Counted from the first letter of the stretch, positions 24,983-34,209 are shown. The stretch: DNA of 64,000 nt from an uncultured Lachnospiraceae bacterium (GCA_910587155.1 CAJULA010000009.1:45018-109017), one strand, 5' to 3'. Translations and numbers: made by a program. The notes: generated from the sequence alone by a model not told the origin.

Positions 24983-25792
24983 TCAGATGAGTGCGACGCC
25001 ATAGAGAGCGCACAAACCGGCCAAATCTCTGGCAACACCGTTTCCGACTGCGGTACATTTCCAGTTTTCGTTATGCAGATAAATTTCGCAGATCATCATG
25101 GAAATCACGTTGGCATAATAATCTGTCATCCGGAAACTGACCAGTTCCTCTTTGCTGTCTTCTTTCAATATCCGGGCATAAGCGTCTCTTACCATGCTGA
25201 AATTCAGATTGTTTGCGGCGGCCTCATTGATGGTGAGGACGAAAACAATCTTCTGCGCGCGCATGTCCAGAGCGTTTAAATCGACAGAGATATACTGCCT
25301 GTCGGGATCGCCATTCGGTGAGAAGTGGATGCTTCTGTCAGGGCTGTCCGGCTGACCGTAAAAGACAAACCAGTCATCCCCCAGAACCTTGTTGCCACTG
25401 CCAAGGATAAACGCGGACACATCAATGTCACAGAGCGGATGATCTGTATTCCAGCCAAGACAGACTCTGATTTTGCCGGCACTGCCGACAGAATCCAGGA
25501 CAACTTTCTGACCCTTGCGAAGCGGATGGAAAAGCTGCGGAACCATGAATCCCTGCATGGCCGGCGCGGCAGATGGCTGCGGCTGCCTGTGCGGCATGGA
25601 TGCCTCGGCAGAGGCCCCGGACAGGGGCCGTAGCGGGGGATGTTCCCGGGAAGGCTTACGTGCTCCGGCGGTATGGCCCATATTCAGTGACAGGATGTTC
25701 TGAGAGGATTTGATATCCTGCGTCGTCCTGTTGAGCTGCAGGATGGAATTGTGGTCGCAGGCAGCCGTTGATTTCATGGGAAGTTCTGGCAT
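24983..25792 (-). CDS. TerD-family stress/tellurium-resistance-type protein
   Basis: A 269-residue protein. The first 90 residues are a low-complexity N-terminal region with an S/A/P-rich linker. A TerD domain follows: KGQKVVLDSVG, VCLGWNTDHPLCDIDVSAFIL, DDWFVFYGQPDSPDRSIHF and the late ALYGVALI. The aspartate pairs (DIDVSAF, DDWFV) match calcium-binding positions of TerD proteins. These are linked to tellurite, phage and envelope stress responses, but the exact function is unknown. The extended N-terminus is longer than in minimal TerD proteins (about 190 residues). It sits in an operon with a lipoprotein (15 bases before) and AIM24. Confidence 0.85.
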   Translation of the reverse strand: MPELPMKSTAACDHNSILQLNRTTQDIKSSQNILSLNMGHTAGARKPSREHPPLRPLSGASAEASMPHRQPQPSAAPAMQGFMVPQLFHPLRKGQKVVLDSVGSAGKIRVCLGWNTDHPLCDIDVSAFILGSGNKVLGDDWFVFYGQPDSPDRSIHFSPNGDPDRQYISVDLNALDMRAQKIVFVLTINEAAANNLNFSMVRDAYARILKEDSKEELVSFRMTDYYANVISMMICEIYLHNENWKCTAVGNGVARDLAGLCALYGVALI

Positions 25793-25807
25793 TTGGATTC
25801 TCCTGTT

Positions 25808-26398
25808 TTATTTCTGCATGTTTTCGAATTCTTTCTGTGACAGGCTGACTGTCAGCTCATAAAATACCTCTTCGAACGTGTCTTCTGCTTCCAGCTTCAG
25901 AGAACCTCTTTTCAGAGGAGCCTTCCAGGTTACTTTGGATGTGTCGTCCTCCTGCTTTGCGCCCCATTCATCGGCGGCATATTCAAAACTCAGCTCCTGG
26001 ATATCAACGCCATTGTATGTAGCCGTCATTTTTTCCGTGGACCCCTTGGAGAAGGATACGGATTTTACGATTCCTTCCGTAAGAGACTGTGTTGTCTCAC
26101 TGCTGATATCCGCACCGCCGCCCCAGGGAACACAGACTGTAACCCAGAACTGGTAACCTGCGCCCTTGTCAAGGCTATAATAAAAGCTGATATATTTGTC
26201 GCCGTCTCTGGCCACGTCCTGCCTTGATTGCAGATGAGGTTCATACCCCTCATCAATCAGATCCTGCATGGTGGTTTGTCCCAGTACGACAGTGTATCCG
26301 TCGAAAGTGGCTTCCATGGGCAGATCCTGACCGCCGCATCCGGTCAGTCCAAGCATAAGCCCCAGCGTACATAACAGTGTCAGTAATTTTGTTTTCAT
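25808..26398 (-). CDS. Hypothetical lipoprotein preceding terD
   Basis: A 196-residue protein with an N-terminal signal peptide and lipobox LGLTGC (cysteine near residue 21), so it is anchored outside the membrane. The mature part begins GGQDLPMEATFDGYTVVLGQ and has no domain I recognise; TFDGYTVVLGQTTMQDLIDEG looks like the start of a small beta/alpha module. AGGAAAGG precedes the ATG. It is the first gene of the lipoprotein-TerD-AIM24 operon, so it may take part in the same stress response. Confidence 0.65.
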   Translation of the reverse strand: MKTKLLTLLCTLGLMLGLTGCGGQDLPMEATFDGYTVVLGQTTMQDLIDEGYEPHLQSRQDVARDGDKYISFYYSLDKGAGYQFWVTVCVPWGGGADISSETTQSLTEGIVKSVSFSKGSTEKMTATYNGVDIQELSFEYAADEWGAKQEDDTSKVTWKAPLKRGSLKLEAEDTFEEVFYELTVSLSQKEFENMQK

Positions 26399-26584
26399 TG
26401 GTTGTTTTCCTTTCCTGATTTGTTTATTCTATTGCGCATCCACAGAATGCCAGGCCACGCATGATATAAGAAATGCCGACTGCCATTCACAATAGTATCA
26501 GTATAACACTGAAGGCCCATATCGGAAAGACTTTTGAAAATTTTAATTCCCTTGTGTGCTTGCCGGGGCCTTTTCATGGCGCCA

Positions 26585-26613
26585 TTGTACATCGCGGCAT
26601 TTTTTGCTATACT
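26585..26613 (+). promoter_or_regulatory. Probable sigma-A promoter
   Basis: TTGTAC at 26585-26590 and TATACT at 26608-26613 with a 17-base spacer, about 50 bases upstream of the small membrane protein at 26663. Confidence 0.6.
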
Positions 26614-26662
26614 TATATATTACAGAAGGATACGGAAACAATAGAATCATGGAGGTGTCAAA

Positions 26663-27046
26663 ATGTCAAACAAATATACAAATGCGGATGGAAAGATTCC
26701 CACAAAGTATCTGCCGCCCAAATTTTCACTGACGATCAGAGTACTGGTAGGCGCTTATGTCATCTACCTCTCCTATGGACTGATGGATGGTGTTGTCGGC
26801 GGCGAAGGAAGGGACAAGTATTTTCTGGGCATTTTTATGGTTGCCTTTGCGGTGATCGGACTGCTGCTTGTATTTTTCTCGGGGCGTGATCTGCTGCGGG
26901 GCAAGTATGTGGGCGGCGAAATGGACGCGGGAGAGGGGGAAACGGAAACCGCCGAAAACGCAGAGACAAAAGATTGTGCGGAGACAACAGAGACGATTCT
27001 GTCCGAAAAGGACGAAGCGAACAGTTCGCCGACGGATGATCAGTGA
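26663..27046 (+). CDS. Small membrane protein of unknown function
   Basis: A 127-residue protein with two hydrophobic helices, about residues 27-42 (VLVGAYVIYLSYGLM) and 52-72 (YFLGIFMVAFAVIGLLLVFF). A hydrophilic tail rich in glutamate and threonine follows. I do not recognise a family. GGAGGTG lies before the ATG and a promoter lies upstream, so it is probably expressed as a single gene. It is divergent from the TerD operon and upstream of the ChvE importer genes. Confidence 0.6.
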   Translation: MSNKYTNADGKIPTKYLPPKFSLTIRVLVGAYVIYLSYGLMDGVVGGEGRDKYFLGIFMVAFAVIGLLLVFFSGRDLLRGKYVGGEMDAGEGETETAENAETKDCAETTETILSEKDEANSSPTDDQ

Positions 27047-27063
27047 TCATCAGCGGATTGGAA

Positions 27064-27083
27064 ATGCCCTGTCGGCAGGGCAT
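27064..27083 (+). terminator. Short hairpin after the small membrane protein
   Basis: ATGCCCTG pairs with CAGGGCAT around TCGG. There is no U tract, so termination strength is uncertain. It lies 17 bases after the stop. Confidence 0.4.
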
Positions 27084-27143
27084 CAAAGCGGCTGTCAGCA
27101 CAAACCTTGCAGGGTTGTCTGACGTATGTTATGAGAAATTAAT

Positions 27144-27157
27144 TTGTATACATACAA
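27144..27157 (+). promoter_or_regulatory. AraR-like operator, upstream site
   Basis: TTGTATACATACAA is close to palindromic and resembles the AraR operator of Bacillus (ATTTGTACGTACAAAT). It lies about 40 bases upstream of the -35 element of the chvE promoter. Confidence 0.55.
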
Positions 27158-27194
27158 CTTGGAGGGAAATGTACACATTTTTTTGTAAAAACTA

Positions 27195-27223
27195 TTGACA
27201 AATGCAGGCCGTTACTATATGAT
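27195..27223 (+). promoter_or_regulatory. Consensus sigma-A promoter of the chvE operon
   Basis: TTGACA at 27195-27200 and TATGAT at 27218-27223 with a 17-base spacer. The start of transcription near 27230 would leave a leader of about 200 bases before the binding-protein gene. The leader holds an operator-like palindrome. The whole gap 27047-27437 contains no gene. Confidence 0.75.
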
Positions 27224-27373
27224 ATTAATACACACGGGAGGTCGCTTCCCGGCGCTTTATAGAAAAGATGACAGCGACATTGCGGCATCTTGCATAAAAA
27301 ATATACAAAGCGCACAAACAGTGCGGAAAAGAAGCTGCCGAAGAAATAGCAGGCACGCAAAAAACGTACAAGA

Positions 27374-27390
27374 CCATACAACTTGTATGG
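27374..27390 (+). promoter_or_regulatory. AraR-like operator, leader site
   Basis: CCATACAA-C-TTGTATGG is a perfect 8-base-arm palindrome with the TACAA/TTGTA halves expected of an AraR-type GntR repressor. It lies in the leader about 60 bases before the binding-protein start and about 230 bases from the upstream site. This spacing would allow DNA looping. Confidence 0.6.
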
Positions 27391-27437
27391 ATTGTAAATA
27401 CAACTTTTTAAAAAATATCATGCAGGGAGGAAAGGAC

Positions 27438-28604
27438 ATGAAAAAGAAACTTTTAGGCGCATTGCTCAGCGTGGCAATGGTAGCAACTCTGTTGACAGGC
27501 TGCGGCGGTGGCGAGCAGGCAGAAACAACGGCACCGGCTGCTGATAATGCAGAAGCACCGGCTGAGAACGCAGAGGCGCCCGCAGAAGGGGAAGCAGCGG
27601 CGGCACCGGCTGAGGCAAACGGTAAGAAGGTCGGCGTGGCAATGCCTACCCAGTCTTCCGAGAGATGGATCAACGACGGCGCAAACATGAAGGCACAGCT
27701 GGAAGCGCTTGGCTATGAAGTGGATCTTCAGTATGCAGAGGATGATGTACAGGCTCAGGTTTCTCAGATCGAGAACATGATCGCCAGCGGCGCTAACTGC
27801 CTGGTTATCGCTTCCATTGACTCTTCCGCACTGGTTAACGTAGAAGCACAGGCGAAAGAAGCAGGCATTCCGATCATCGCATATGACCGTCTGCTGATGG
27901 ATACGGACGCAGTTTCCTATTATGCAACATTTGACAACAAGGGTGTCGGCACGGCAATCGGCAAATATATCGAAGAGAAGAAAGACCTTGCCAACACAAC
28001 CGAAACCTATACCATCGAGTTCTTCATGGGTTCTCCTGATGACAACAACGCGCATATGTTATATGACGGTCTGATGGAAGTGCTTCAGCCCTATCTGGAC
28101 AAAGGCACGCTGGTTTGCAAGTCCGGCAGAACATCCTTTGATGATACCTGTATCCTCAGATGGTCTCAGGAAACGGCACAGCAGAACTGCGAGAACTATC
28201 TGACCGGTTTCTATGCTGACGAAGATCTTGATATCTGCGCAACCGCTTTTGACGGCTTCGCATATGGCTGCAAGGCAGCTCTGGAAGGTGCAGGCTACAC
28301 GGCTGACAACTGGCCGCTGGTAACAGGTCAGGATGCAGAGCTGATGGCTACCAAGAACATCATCTCCGGTTCCCAGACAATGTCCATCTACAAAGATACA
28401 CGTCTCCTGGCTGAGAAGTGCGTAAAGATGGTGCAGGCAGTTCTGGAAGGTGAAGAGCCTGAAATCAACGATACCGAGCAGTACAACAACAACGTGATCG
28501 TAGTTCCGTCTTATCTGTGCACACCGGTAGCGGTTGACAAGGACAACTACAAAGAGATCATCGTGGACGGCGGATATTACACAGAAGAGCAGCTTGCTGA
28601 GTAA
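27438..28604 (+). CDS. chvE: Multiple-monosaccharide binding lipoprotein, ChvE family
   Basis: A 388-residue lipoprotein with signal peptide and cysteine in LLTGCGG, followed by an alanine/glutamate/proline linker. The binding domain shows KKVGVAMPTQSSERWINDGA, NCLVIASIDSSALVNVEAQA, AYDRLLMDTDAVSYYATFDN and FMGSPDDNNAHMLYDG, matching ChvE-type receptors for arabinose, xylose, galactose and glucose. ATG 27438 has AGGGAGG upstream. Two AraR-like sites and a strong promoter precede it, and MmsA/MmsB follow. Given its position in the arabinose locus, L-arabinose is the likeliest inducing sugar. Confidence 0.9.
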   Translation: MKKKLLGALLSVAMVATLLTGCGGGEQAETTAPAADNAEAPAENAEAPAEGEAAAAPAEANGKKVGVAMPTQSSERWINDGANMKAQLEALGYEVDLQYAEDDVQAQVSQIENMIASGANCLVIASIDSSALVNVEAQAKEAGIPIIAYDRLLMDTDAVSYYATFDNKGVGTAIGKYIEEKKDLANTTETYTIEFFMGSPDDNNAHMLYDGLMEVLQPYLDKGTLVCKSGRTSFDDTCILRWSQETAQQNCENYLTGFYADEDLDICATAFDGFAYGCKAALEGAGYTADNWPLVTGQDAELMATKNIISGSQTMSIYKDTRLLAEKCVKMVQAVLEGEEPEINDTEQYNNNVIVVPSYLCTPVAVDKDNYKEIIVDGGYYTEEQLAE

Positions 28605-28643
28605 TCCCGGGACACGGATCTGCAATTTAAAAAAGTTATGATA

Positions 28644-28675
28644 GGGTGGCGGCAGGAAAAGCTGCCGCCCTTTTT
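28644..28675 (+). terminator. Intrinsic terminator after chvE
   Basis: GGGTGGCGGCAG pairs with GCTGCCGCCC around a short A-rich loop, followed by TTTTT. It probably attenuates the ATPase and permease genes relative to the binding protein. Confidence 0.85.
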
Positions 28676-28732
28676 GAATCTTTCGGGGTTCATATCATAA
28701 GATAAAAAAATCAAAGAAAAGGAGCTGAGAAA

Positions 28733-30292
28733 ATGTCGGATTACATCTTGGAGATGAATCATATTACGAAAGAATTTTCGGGCGTTAAGGCTTTGAATGA
28801 TGTTAATCTGAAAGTAAAACGCGGTGAGATTCATGCACTGTGCGGCGAAAACGGGGCCGGCAAGTCCACCCTGATGAACGTACTGTCCGGTGTGTATCCT
28901 CACGGTACCTATTCAGGCGACATCGTGTACAAAGGCGAAACCTGTAATTTTCACAACCTGCGCGACAGCGAAGCAAAGGGCATCGTAATTATTCATCAGG
29001 AGCTGGCGCTTAGTCCCAATCTTTCGGTGGCAGAAAATGTATTCCTGGGGAATGAGCAGACTTCCGCCAAAGGAATCATCGACTGGACGAAGACGAGGAA
29101 AAAAGCCCAGGAAATGCTGGAAAAAGTCGGTCTGGAACACGAAGATGTCAACGTACAGGTGAGTACCCTCGGCGTCGGCAAACAGCAGCTGATCGAGATT
29201 GCCAAGGCGATGGCGAAGAAAGTTGAACTTCTGATTCTGGATGAACCAACCGCCGCTCTGAACGATGAGGAGAGCCGCAAACTGCTTGACATTATGCTGG
29301 AACTGAAGAAACAGGGCGTGACCTGTATTATCATTTCCCATAAACTGAACGAGATTGAATATGTCTGCGATGCGGTTACCGTGATCCGTGATGGTCAGTC
29401 CATTGAGACAATTATCAAAGGTGTGGATGAATTTACAGAAGACCGTATCATTAAAGGTATGGTAGGACGTGAACTTACAAATCGGTATCCGGCCCGTGAG
29501 GGGGTTAAGCTTGGCGATACGATCTTTGAAGTCAGAGACTGGAATGTATTTCATCCCGATGACGGCAACCGCCAGATGCTGAAGAATATCAATATCAGTG
29601 TGAAGGCAGGTGAAGTAGTTGGGCTTGCAGGGCTGATGGGGGCAGGCAGAACAGAGTTTGCCATGAGCCTGTTTGGCCACAGCTATGGTCAGAAAATCAG
29701 CGGCAGCGTAAAGATTAACGGTAAGGAAGTACAGTTAAAAACCGTAAAAGACGCGATCGAGAACAAGCTTGCCTATGTGTCGGAAGACCGTAAGACTTAT
29801 GGCCTGGTGCTGATCAATGATATCAAGGAAAATATGGCGATGGCAGCGCGTCCCAAATTTTTCTCCAGCCATGGCGTGATCAATGGCAATGATGAAATCG
29901 TTGCCGCCGAAGAATACAAAAAGAAGATCAACATCAAGGCAAATTCCATAGAGCAGGTAGTGGGTTCGCTTTCCGGCGGTAATCAGCAGAAGGTGGTGCT
30001 TGCCAAATGGATGCTGACACAGCCTGATGTACTGATCCTCGATGAGCCTACCCGTGGTATCGACGTAGGTGCGAAATACGAGATCTATTGTGTCATCAAT
30101 GACCTTGCAAAAGCCGGGAAGGCGGTCATTGTTATTTCTTCCGAAATGCCGGAAATCATCGGTACATGTGACAGAGTTTATGTGATCAATGAGGGTGAGA
30201 TCGCAGGGGAACTGACCAAAGAAGAAGTAACACAGGAAAAGATTATGCAATGTATTATGGCTCATAATAGAAAGGAAGATGGAAATGACTAA
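28733..30292 (+). CDS. mmsA: Multiple-monosaccharide importer ATPase, MmsA/GguA
   Basis: A 519-residue double ATPase. The first half has GENGAGKSTLMNVLSGVYPH, QQLIEIAKAMAKKVELLILD and EPTAALND. The second has GLMGAGRTEF, LSGGNQQKVVLAKWM and LILDEPTRGIDVG. The insertion around VYPHGTYSGDIVYKGETC and AREGVKLGDTIFEVRDWNV is typical of the GguA/MmsA subgroup that pairs with ChvE. It works with the permease that follows, with which it overlaps by eight bases. Confidence 0.92.
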   Translation: MSDYILEMNHITKEFSGVKALNDVNLKVKRGEIHALCGENGAGKSTLMNVLSGVYPHGTYSGDIVYKGETCNFHNLRDSEAKGIVIIHQELALSPNLSVAENVFLGNEQTSAKGIIDWTKTRKKAQEMLEKVGLEHEDVNVQVSTLGVGKQQLIEIAKAMAKKVELLILDEPTAALNDEESRKLLDIMLELKKQGVTCIIISHKLNEIEYVCDAVTVIRDGQSIETIIKGVDEFTEDRIIKGMVGRELTNRYPAREGVKLGDTIFEVRDWNVFHPDDGNRQMLKNINISVKAGEVVGLAGLMGAGRTEFAMSLFGHSYGQKISGSVKINGKEVQLKTVKDAIENKLAYVSEDRKTYGLVLINDIKENMAMAARPKFFSSHGVINGNDEIVAAEEYKKKINIKANSIEQVVGSLSGGNQQKVVLAKWMLTQPDVLILDEPTRGIDVGAKYEIYCVINDLAKAGKAVIVISSEMPEIIGTCDRVYVINEGEIAGELTKEEVTQEKIMQCIMAHNRKEDGND

Positions 30293-31454
30293 CAAAAAAG
30301 AAGTTAATCTCGACATGAAGCAGTACGGCATGTTTCTTGCACTGATTGCCATTTATTTGATTTTTGCCGTTATGACAGGCGGAAAGAACCTCTCCCCCGC
30401 CAACATCAACAACCTGATTATGCAGAACGGATACGTTGTCATCCTGGCAGTCGGCATGCTTCTCTGCGTACTGACCGGTAACGTCGATCTGGGCGTTGGC
30501 TCCGTTGTTGCCGTGACAGGTGCGGCGGCCGGCATCGTAATGGTTGATTATAAGATGAACATGTGGGTTGCGATTATTGCCGCACTGGCAATCGGCCTGA
30601 TCATCGGTATGTTTGCAGGCTTCTTCATCGCTTACCTTGGCATCCCGCCTTTTGTTGTGACACTGGCAACGATGCTTATGGGCCGTGGTCTTACATATAC
30701 TGTGCTGCAGGCACAGACAAAAGGTCCTCTGCCGGATAACTTCGTATTCATCGGCGCGGGCTTCCTTCCTACGATCAAAGTTCCTTTCGGTGATGGCACC
30801 CTGGATCTGATCAGCATCATCGTCGCAGCGACCGTGTCTGTCGTACTGATTTTAAGTGAAATGAAAAACATCGCCACAAAGAAAAAATACAACTTTGCCA
30901 CCAACCCTATGTGGCAGATTGCTGTCAAAGAAGCAGTTATGCTTGTGATTGTATGGTTCTTCTTCTATAAGCTGGCACGTTACAACGGACTTCCTTTCGT
31001 TTTGCTGATTATGGCGCTTCTGGTTGGCGCATATGCGTTCATTACAAGCAAAACCGTTGCCGGCCGTCAGATTTACGCACTGGGCGGCAACCGCAAGGCG
31101 GCTAACCTTTCCGGTATTGATACAAAGAAAGTATTTTTCTGGGTATACACAAACATGGGTATTCTGAGTGCCCTGGCAGGTATTGTCCTTTCCGCACGTA
31201 ATGCATCCTCCACACCGAAGGCCGGTGACGGATTCGAAATGGATGCCATCGCTTCCTGTTATATCGGCGGCGCAGCGGTAGCCGGCGGTGCAGGTACGAT
31301 CACAGGTGCCGTTGTGGGTGCTTTCATTATGGGTATCCTGAACAACGGTATGTCCCTGTATGGTTGGTCCACAGATATTCAGAAGATCGTAAAGGGTGCC
31401 GTACTTCTGGGTGCGGTTACAGTTGACGTAATCTCCAAAAACAAGAAGAGCTAA
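30285..31454 (+). CDS. mmsB: Multiple-monosaccharide importer permease, MmsB/GguB
   Basis: A 389-residue permease, longer than usual RbsC-type proteins, as expected for GguB. There are about ten hydrophobic segments. Conserved blocks are TGNVDLGVGSVVAVTGAAAG, IPPFVVTLATMLMGRGLTY, LGGNRKAANLSGIDTKKVFF and CYIGGAAVAGGAGTITGAV. ATG 30285 has AAAGGAAG six bases upstream; ATG 30279 lies too close to that site. A clear terminator follows at 31489. It is the last gene of the importer unit. Confidence 0.92.
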   Translation: MTNKKEVNLDMKQYGMFLALIAIYLIFAVMTGGKNLSPANINNLIMQNGYVVILAVGMLLCVLTGNVDLGVGSVVAVTGAAAGIVMVDYKMNMWVAIIAALAIGLIIGMFAGFFIAYLGIPPFVVTLATMLMGRGLTYTVLQAQTKGPLPDNFVFIGAGFLPTIKVPFGDGTLDLISIIVAATVSVVLILSEMKNIATKKKYNFATNPMWQIAVKEAVMLVIVWFFFYKLARYNGLPFVLLIMALLVGAYAFITSKTVAGRQIYALGGNRKAANLSGIDTKKVFFWVYTNMGILSALAGIVLSARNASSTPKAGDGFEMDAIASCYIGGAAVAGGAGTITGAVVGAFIMGILNNGMSLYGWSTDIQKIVKGAVLLGAVTVDVISKNKKS

Positions 31455-31488
31455 ATGGCTGGATAGCCTGAATACTAAGTAGGGGATG

Positions 31489-31529
31489 AAGGCTGCCAAT
31501 GTGACTCCCGTCCCATGGGCAGCCTTTTT
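31489..31529 (+). terminator. Intrinsic terminator after mmsB
   Basis: AAGGCTGCC pairs perfectly with GGCAGCCTT around a loop of about 20 bases and is followed by TTTT. It separates the importer from araR. Confidence 0.85.
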
Positions 31530-31543
31530 GGGTAGTAAAGAGA

Positions 31544-32629
31544 ATGGCTGAGAATATACCGAAATATCTGGAGCTTGCAGGCTGGATACAGAAACAGATT
31601 GAACTGAAGAAAGTGCTTCCCGGAGAAAAAATGTATTCAGAGAATGAACTGAGCAGGATGTTCGGCCTGAGCAGGCAGACAGTACGGCATGCCATCAGTG
31701 TTTTGGAGACAGACCATGTGCTGGAACGGGTGCAGGGAAGCGGGACTTATATACGGAAAGATCTTTATATCGAAAATCCTGCCAGACAAAACAGGATCGG
31801 GGTCATTATGACGTACCTGGACAATTATATTTTTCCCAAAACAATCCAGACCATAGAAAATGTGCTCTTCAAGGAAGGTTACCCTGTTCAGATTGCATTT
31901 ACCAATAATCTGGTAAACAGAGAGAGGACCGTTCTGGAGGATATTCTGGAAAAAGATGAAGTGACCGGGCTGATTGTGGAAGCGACCAAGAGTGCCCTTC
32001 CGAACCTGAATCTCGCCTATTATCAGGAACTTCAGAAAAGAAGGATACCGGTACTTTTTATCAATAGCTTCTATCCGGCACTGGGGGCGCCCCATGTTTC
32101 CATGAATGATATACAGGCCGGGAAAGTGGCTGCCAGACATCTGATTGAGAAAGGACATAAAGAGATCGCAGGCATTTTCAAGCTGGATGACGGACAGGGG
32201 CATCTCCGTTACAGAGGCTTTATGGAAGCCCTGAATGAGGCGGGACTTGTCTGTGACGAATCTCACATTCTGTGGATTGATACCGAAGACGTGAAGAATT
32301 TTATTAAATTACAGGAAAAGATCAAAGACAGGCTGGAAGGCTGTACAGGGCTGGTTTCCTATAATGACGAGGTGACCTTTGCGCTGACAAAAGTCCTGCC
32401 CCGCCTCGACATTCGCATCCCTGATGATTTATCGGTTGTCAGCATTGACGATTCCGAACTGGCCGTACTGGGAAGTATAAAGATCACATCCATACCATAC
32501 CCCATGGAACTGCTCGGGGAAAAAGCCGCCCATAACCTGTTGGAGATGATAAAGAATCCCAGGTTTGACGGCAATTATGAATTCGATGTAACCGTAACAC
32601 AACGCGATTCTGTCAGGAATTTAAAATAA
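31544..32629 (+). CDS. araR: Arabinose operon repressor, AraR (GntR/LacI type)
   Basis: A 361-residue repressor: GntR winged helix (KMYSENELSRMFGLSRQTVRHA, ERVQGSGTYI) plus LacI-type sugar domain (GLIVEATKSALPNLNLAYYQ, SVVSIDDSELAVLGSIKI). Its architecture and its place between the ChvE importer and araA-araB-araD identify it as AraR. It releases DNA when L-arabinose is bound. It likely binds the TACAA/TTGTA palindromes upstream of chvE. It is paralogous to the regulator at 17711. Confidence 0.9.
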   Translation: MAENIPKYLELAGWIQKQIELKKVLPGEKMYSENELSRMFGLSRQTVRHAISVLETDHVLERVQGSGTYIRKDLYIENPARQNRIGVIMTYLDNYIFPKTIQTIENVLFKEGYPVQIAFTNNLVNRERTVLEDILEKDEVTGLIVEATKSALPNLNLAYYQELQKRRIPVLFINSFYPALGAPHVSMNDIQAGKVAARHLIEKGHKEIAGIFKLDDGQGHLRYRGFMEALNEAGLVCDESHILWIDTEDVKNFIKLQEKIKDRLEGCTGLVSYNDEVTFALTKVLPRLDIRIPDDLSVVSIDDSELAVLGSIKITSIPYPMELLGEKAAHNLLEMIKNPRFDGNYEFDVTVTQRDSVRNLK

Positions 32630-32712
32630 CATAGAAAACCGCAGGCTTCCGGACCATGCATGGATATGAAAACAGGCGGAAGACTGCCAAGCGTTTAACA
32701 GGAGGTTAAGAG

Positions 32713-34209
32713 ATGAAAGCAGCAAAAAATTACAAATTCTGGTTTTGTACCGGTTCTCAGGATCTTTATGGAGATGAGTGCCTGCGCCATGTGGCAGAAC
32801 ATTCCGCAAAGATCGTGGAAGGACTGAACGCAGGCGGGAAACTGCCGTATGAAGTAGTGCTCCGTCCGACCCTGATCGACCAGGCATCCATCAGAAAGAC
32901 CTTTAATGAAGCCAACAACGATGAGGATTGTGCCGGCGTGATCACATGGATGCACACCTTCTCTCCCGCTAAAATGTGGATCATCGGTCTGCAGGAATAT
33001 AAGAAACCGCTGTGCCATTTACATACACAGTTCAATGAGGAAATCCCTTATGATACCATGGATATGGATTTCATGAATGAAAATCAGTCCGCACACGGAG
33101 ATCGTGAGTACGGTCATATTGTCAGCCGTATGGGAATCGAGAGAAAAGTGATCGTGGGCCACTGGAGTGACGTGCGGGTACAGGAAAAACTGGGAAGCTG
33201 GATGCGCACGGCCATCGGCGTTATGGAATCTTCTCATATCCGTGTCTGCCGCTTCGGTGATAATATGAACAATGTAGCCGTAACGGAAGGTGATAAGGTA
33301 GAAGCACAGATCAAATTCGGCTGGGAGATCGACCATTATAATGTGAATGATCTGGTGGAACTGGTTGACGCCGTACCCGAAGGTGATGTCAATGCTCTCA
33401 CGGATGAATATTACAGCAAGTATGAGGTGGCACTCGAAGGCAGAGACGAAGCAGAATTCAGAAGACATGTGGCAGTGCAGGCGCAGATTGAGATCGGTAT
33501 GGAGAAATTCCTGGAAGAGGGAAATTATCAGGCGTTTGTTACCCATTTTGGTATGTTGGGCGGGTTGAAACAGCTCCCGGGCCTTGCGGTGCAGAGATTG
33601 ATGGAAAAAGGCTATGGCTTTGGCGGCGAAGGCGACTGGAAGACCGCTGCCATGGATCGTCTGATCAAGATTATGACAGCCGGTGTTCCCAATGCAAAAG
33701 GCAGCTCCTTTATGGAAGATTATACCTATAATTTTGTTCCCGGCAAGGAAGGCATCATTCAGGCTCATATGCTGGAAGTGTGCCCCGCCATTGCGGAAGG
33801 CCCCATCACCATGAAGTGCCAGCCTCTGTCCATGGGCAACAGGGAAGATCCTGCCCGTATCGTATTCCAGGCTAAGGAGGGCAGCGGTATCGCCACATCC
33901 CTGGTTGATCTTGGACACAGATTCCGTCTGATTATTAATGCGGTTGACTGTAAGAAAGTGGAGAAGCCGCTTCCCAAACTGCCTGTAGGCATCAACTACT
34001 GGACACCGCAGCCTGATCTGTATACGGGTGCGGAAGCATGGATTCTGGCAGGCGGCGCTCATCATACTGCCTTCACCTATGATCTGAGCGTAGAGCAGAT
34101 GGTTGACTGGGCGGCAGCCATGGGTATTGAAAGTGTGGTGATCGACAAGAATACCACCATCAGAAACCTGAAGAATGAACTGAGATGGAATGAACTGGCA
34201 TTCAGATGA
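32713..34209 (+). CDS. araA: L-arabinose isomerase
   Basis: A 498-residue enzyme converting L-arabinose to L-ribulose. Conserved features are FWFCTGSQDLYGDECLRHVA at the N-terminus, ITWMHTFSPAKMWI, GHWSDVRVQEKLGSWMRTA, THFGMLGGLKQLPGLAVQRL, MEDYTYNF and GGAHHTAFTYDL near the C-terminus. The usual Mn-site glutamates and histidines lie in these blocks. The length matches Firmicutes AraA. GGAGG lies before the ATG. It is the first enzyme of the arabinose operon after araR. Confidence 0.96.
   Translation: MKAAKNYKFWFCTGSQDLYGDECLRHVAEHSAKIVEGLNAGGKLPYEVVLRPTLIDQASIRKTFNEANNDEDCAGVITWMHTFSPAKMWIIGLQEYKKPLCHLHTQFNEEIPYDTMDMDFMNENQSAHGDREYGHIVSRMGIERKVIVGHWSDVRVQEKLGSWMRTAIGVMESSHIRVCRFGDNMNNVAVTEGDKVEAQIKFGWEIDHYNVNDLVELVDAVPEGDVNALTDEYYSKYEVALEGRDEAEFRRHVAVQAQIEIGMEKFLEEGNYQAFVTHFGMLGGLKQLPGLAVQRLMEKGYGFGGEGDWKTAAMDRLIKIMTAGVPNAKGSSFMEDYTYNFVPGKEGIIQAHMLEVCPAIAEGPITMKCQPLSMGNREDPARIVFQAKEGSGIATSLVDLGHRFRLIINAVDCKKVEKPLPKLPVGINYWTPQPDLYTGAEAWILAGGAHHTAFTYDLSVEQMVDWAAAMGIESVVIDKNTTIRNLKNELRWNELAFR

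Noticed and set aside
24172..24990. 272-codon plus-strand frame opposite the AIM24 gene
   Set aside because: It begins inside the terminator stem and lacks a binding site, while the minus strand encodes a recognisable AIM24 protein with AGGAGG.
33019..34065. 348-codon minus-strand frame opposite araA
   Set aside because: Histidine- and cysteine-rich composition typical of an antisense shadow; araA is unmistakable.
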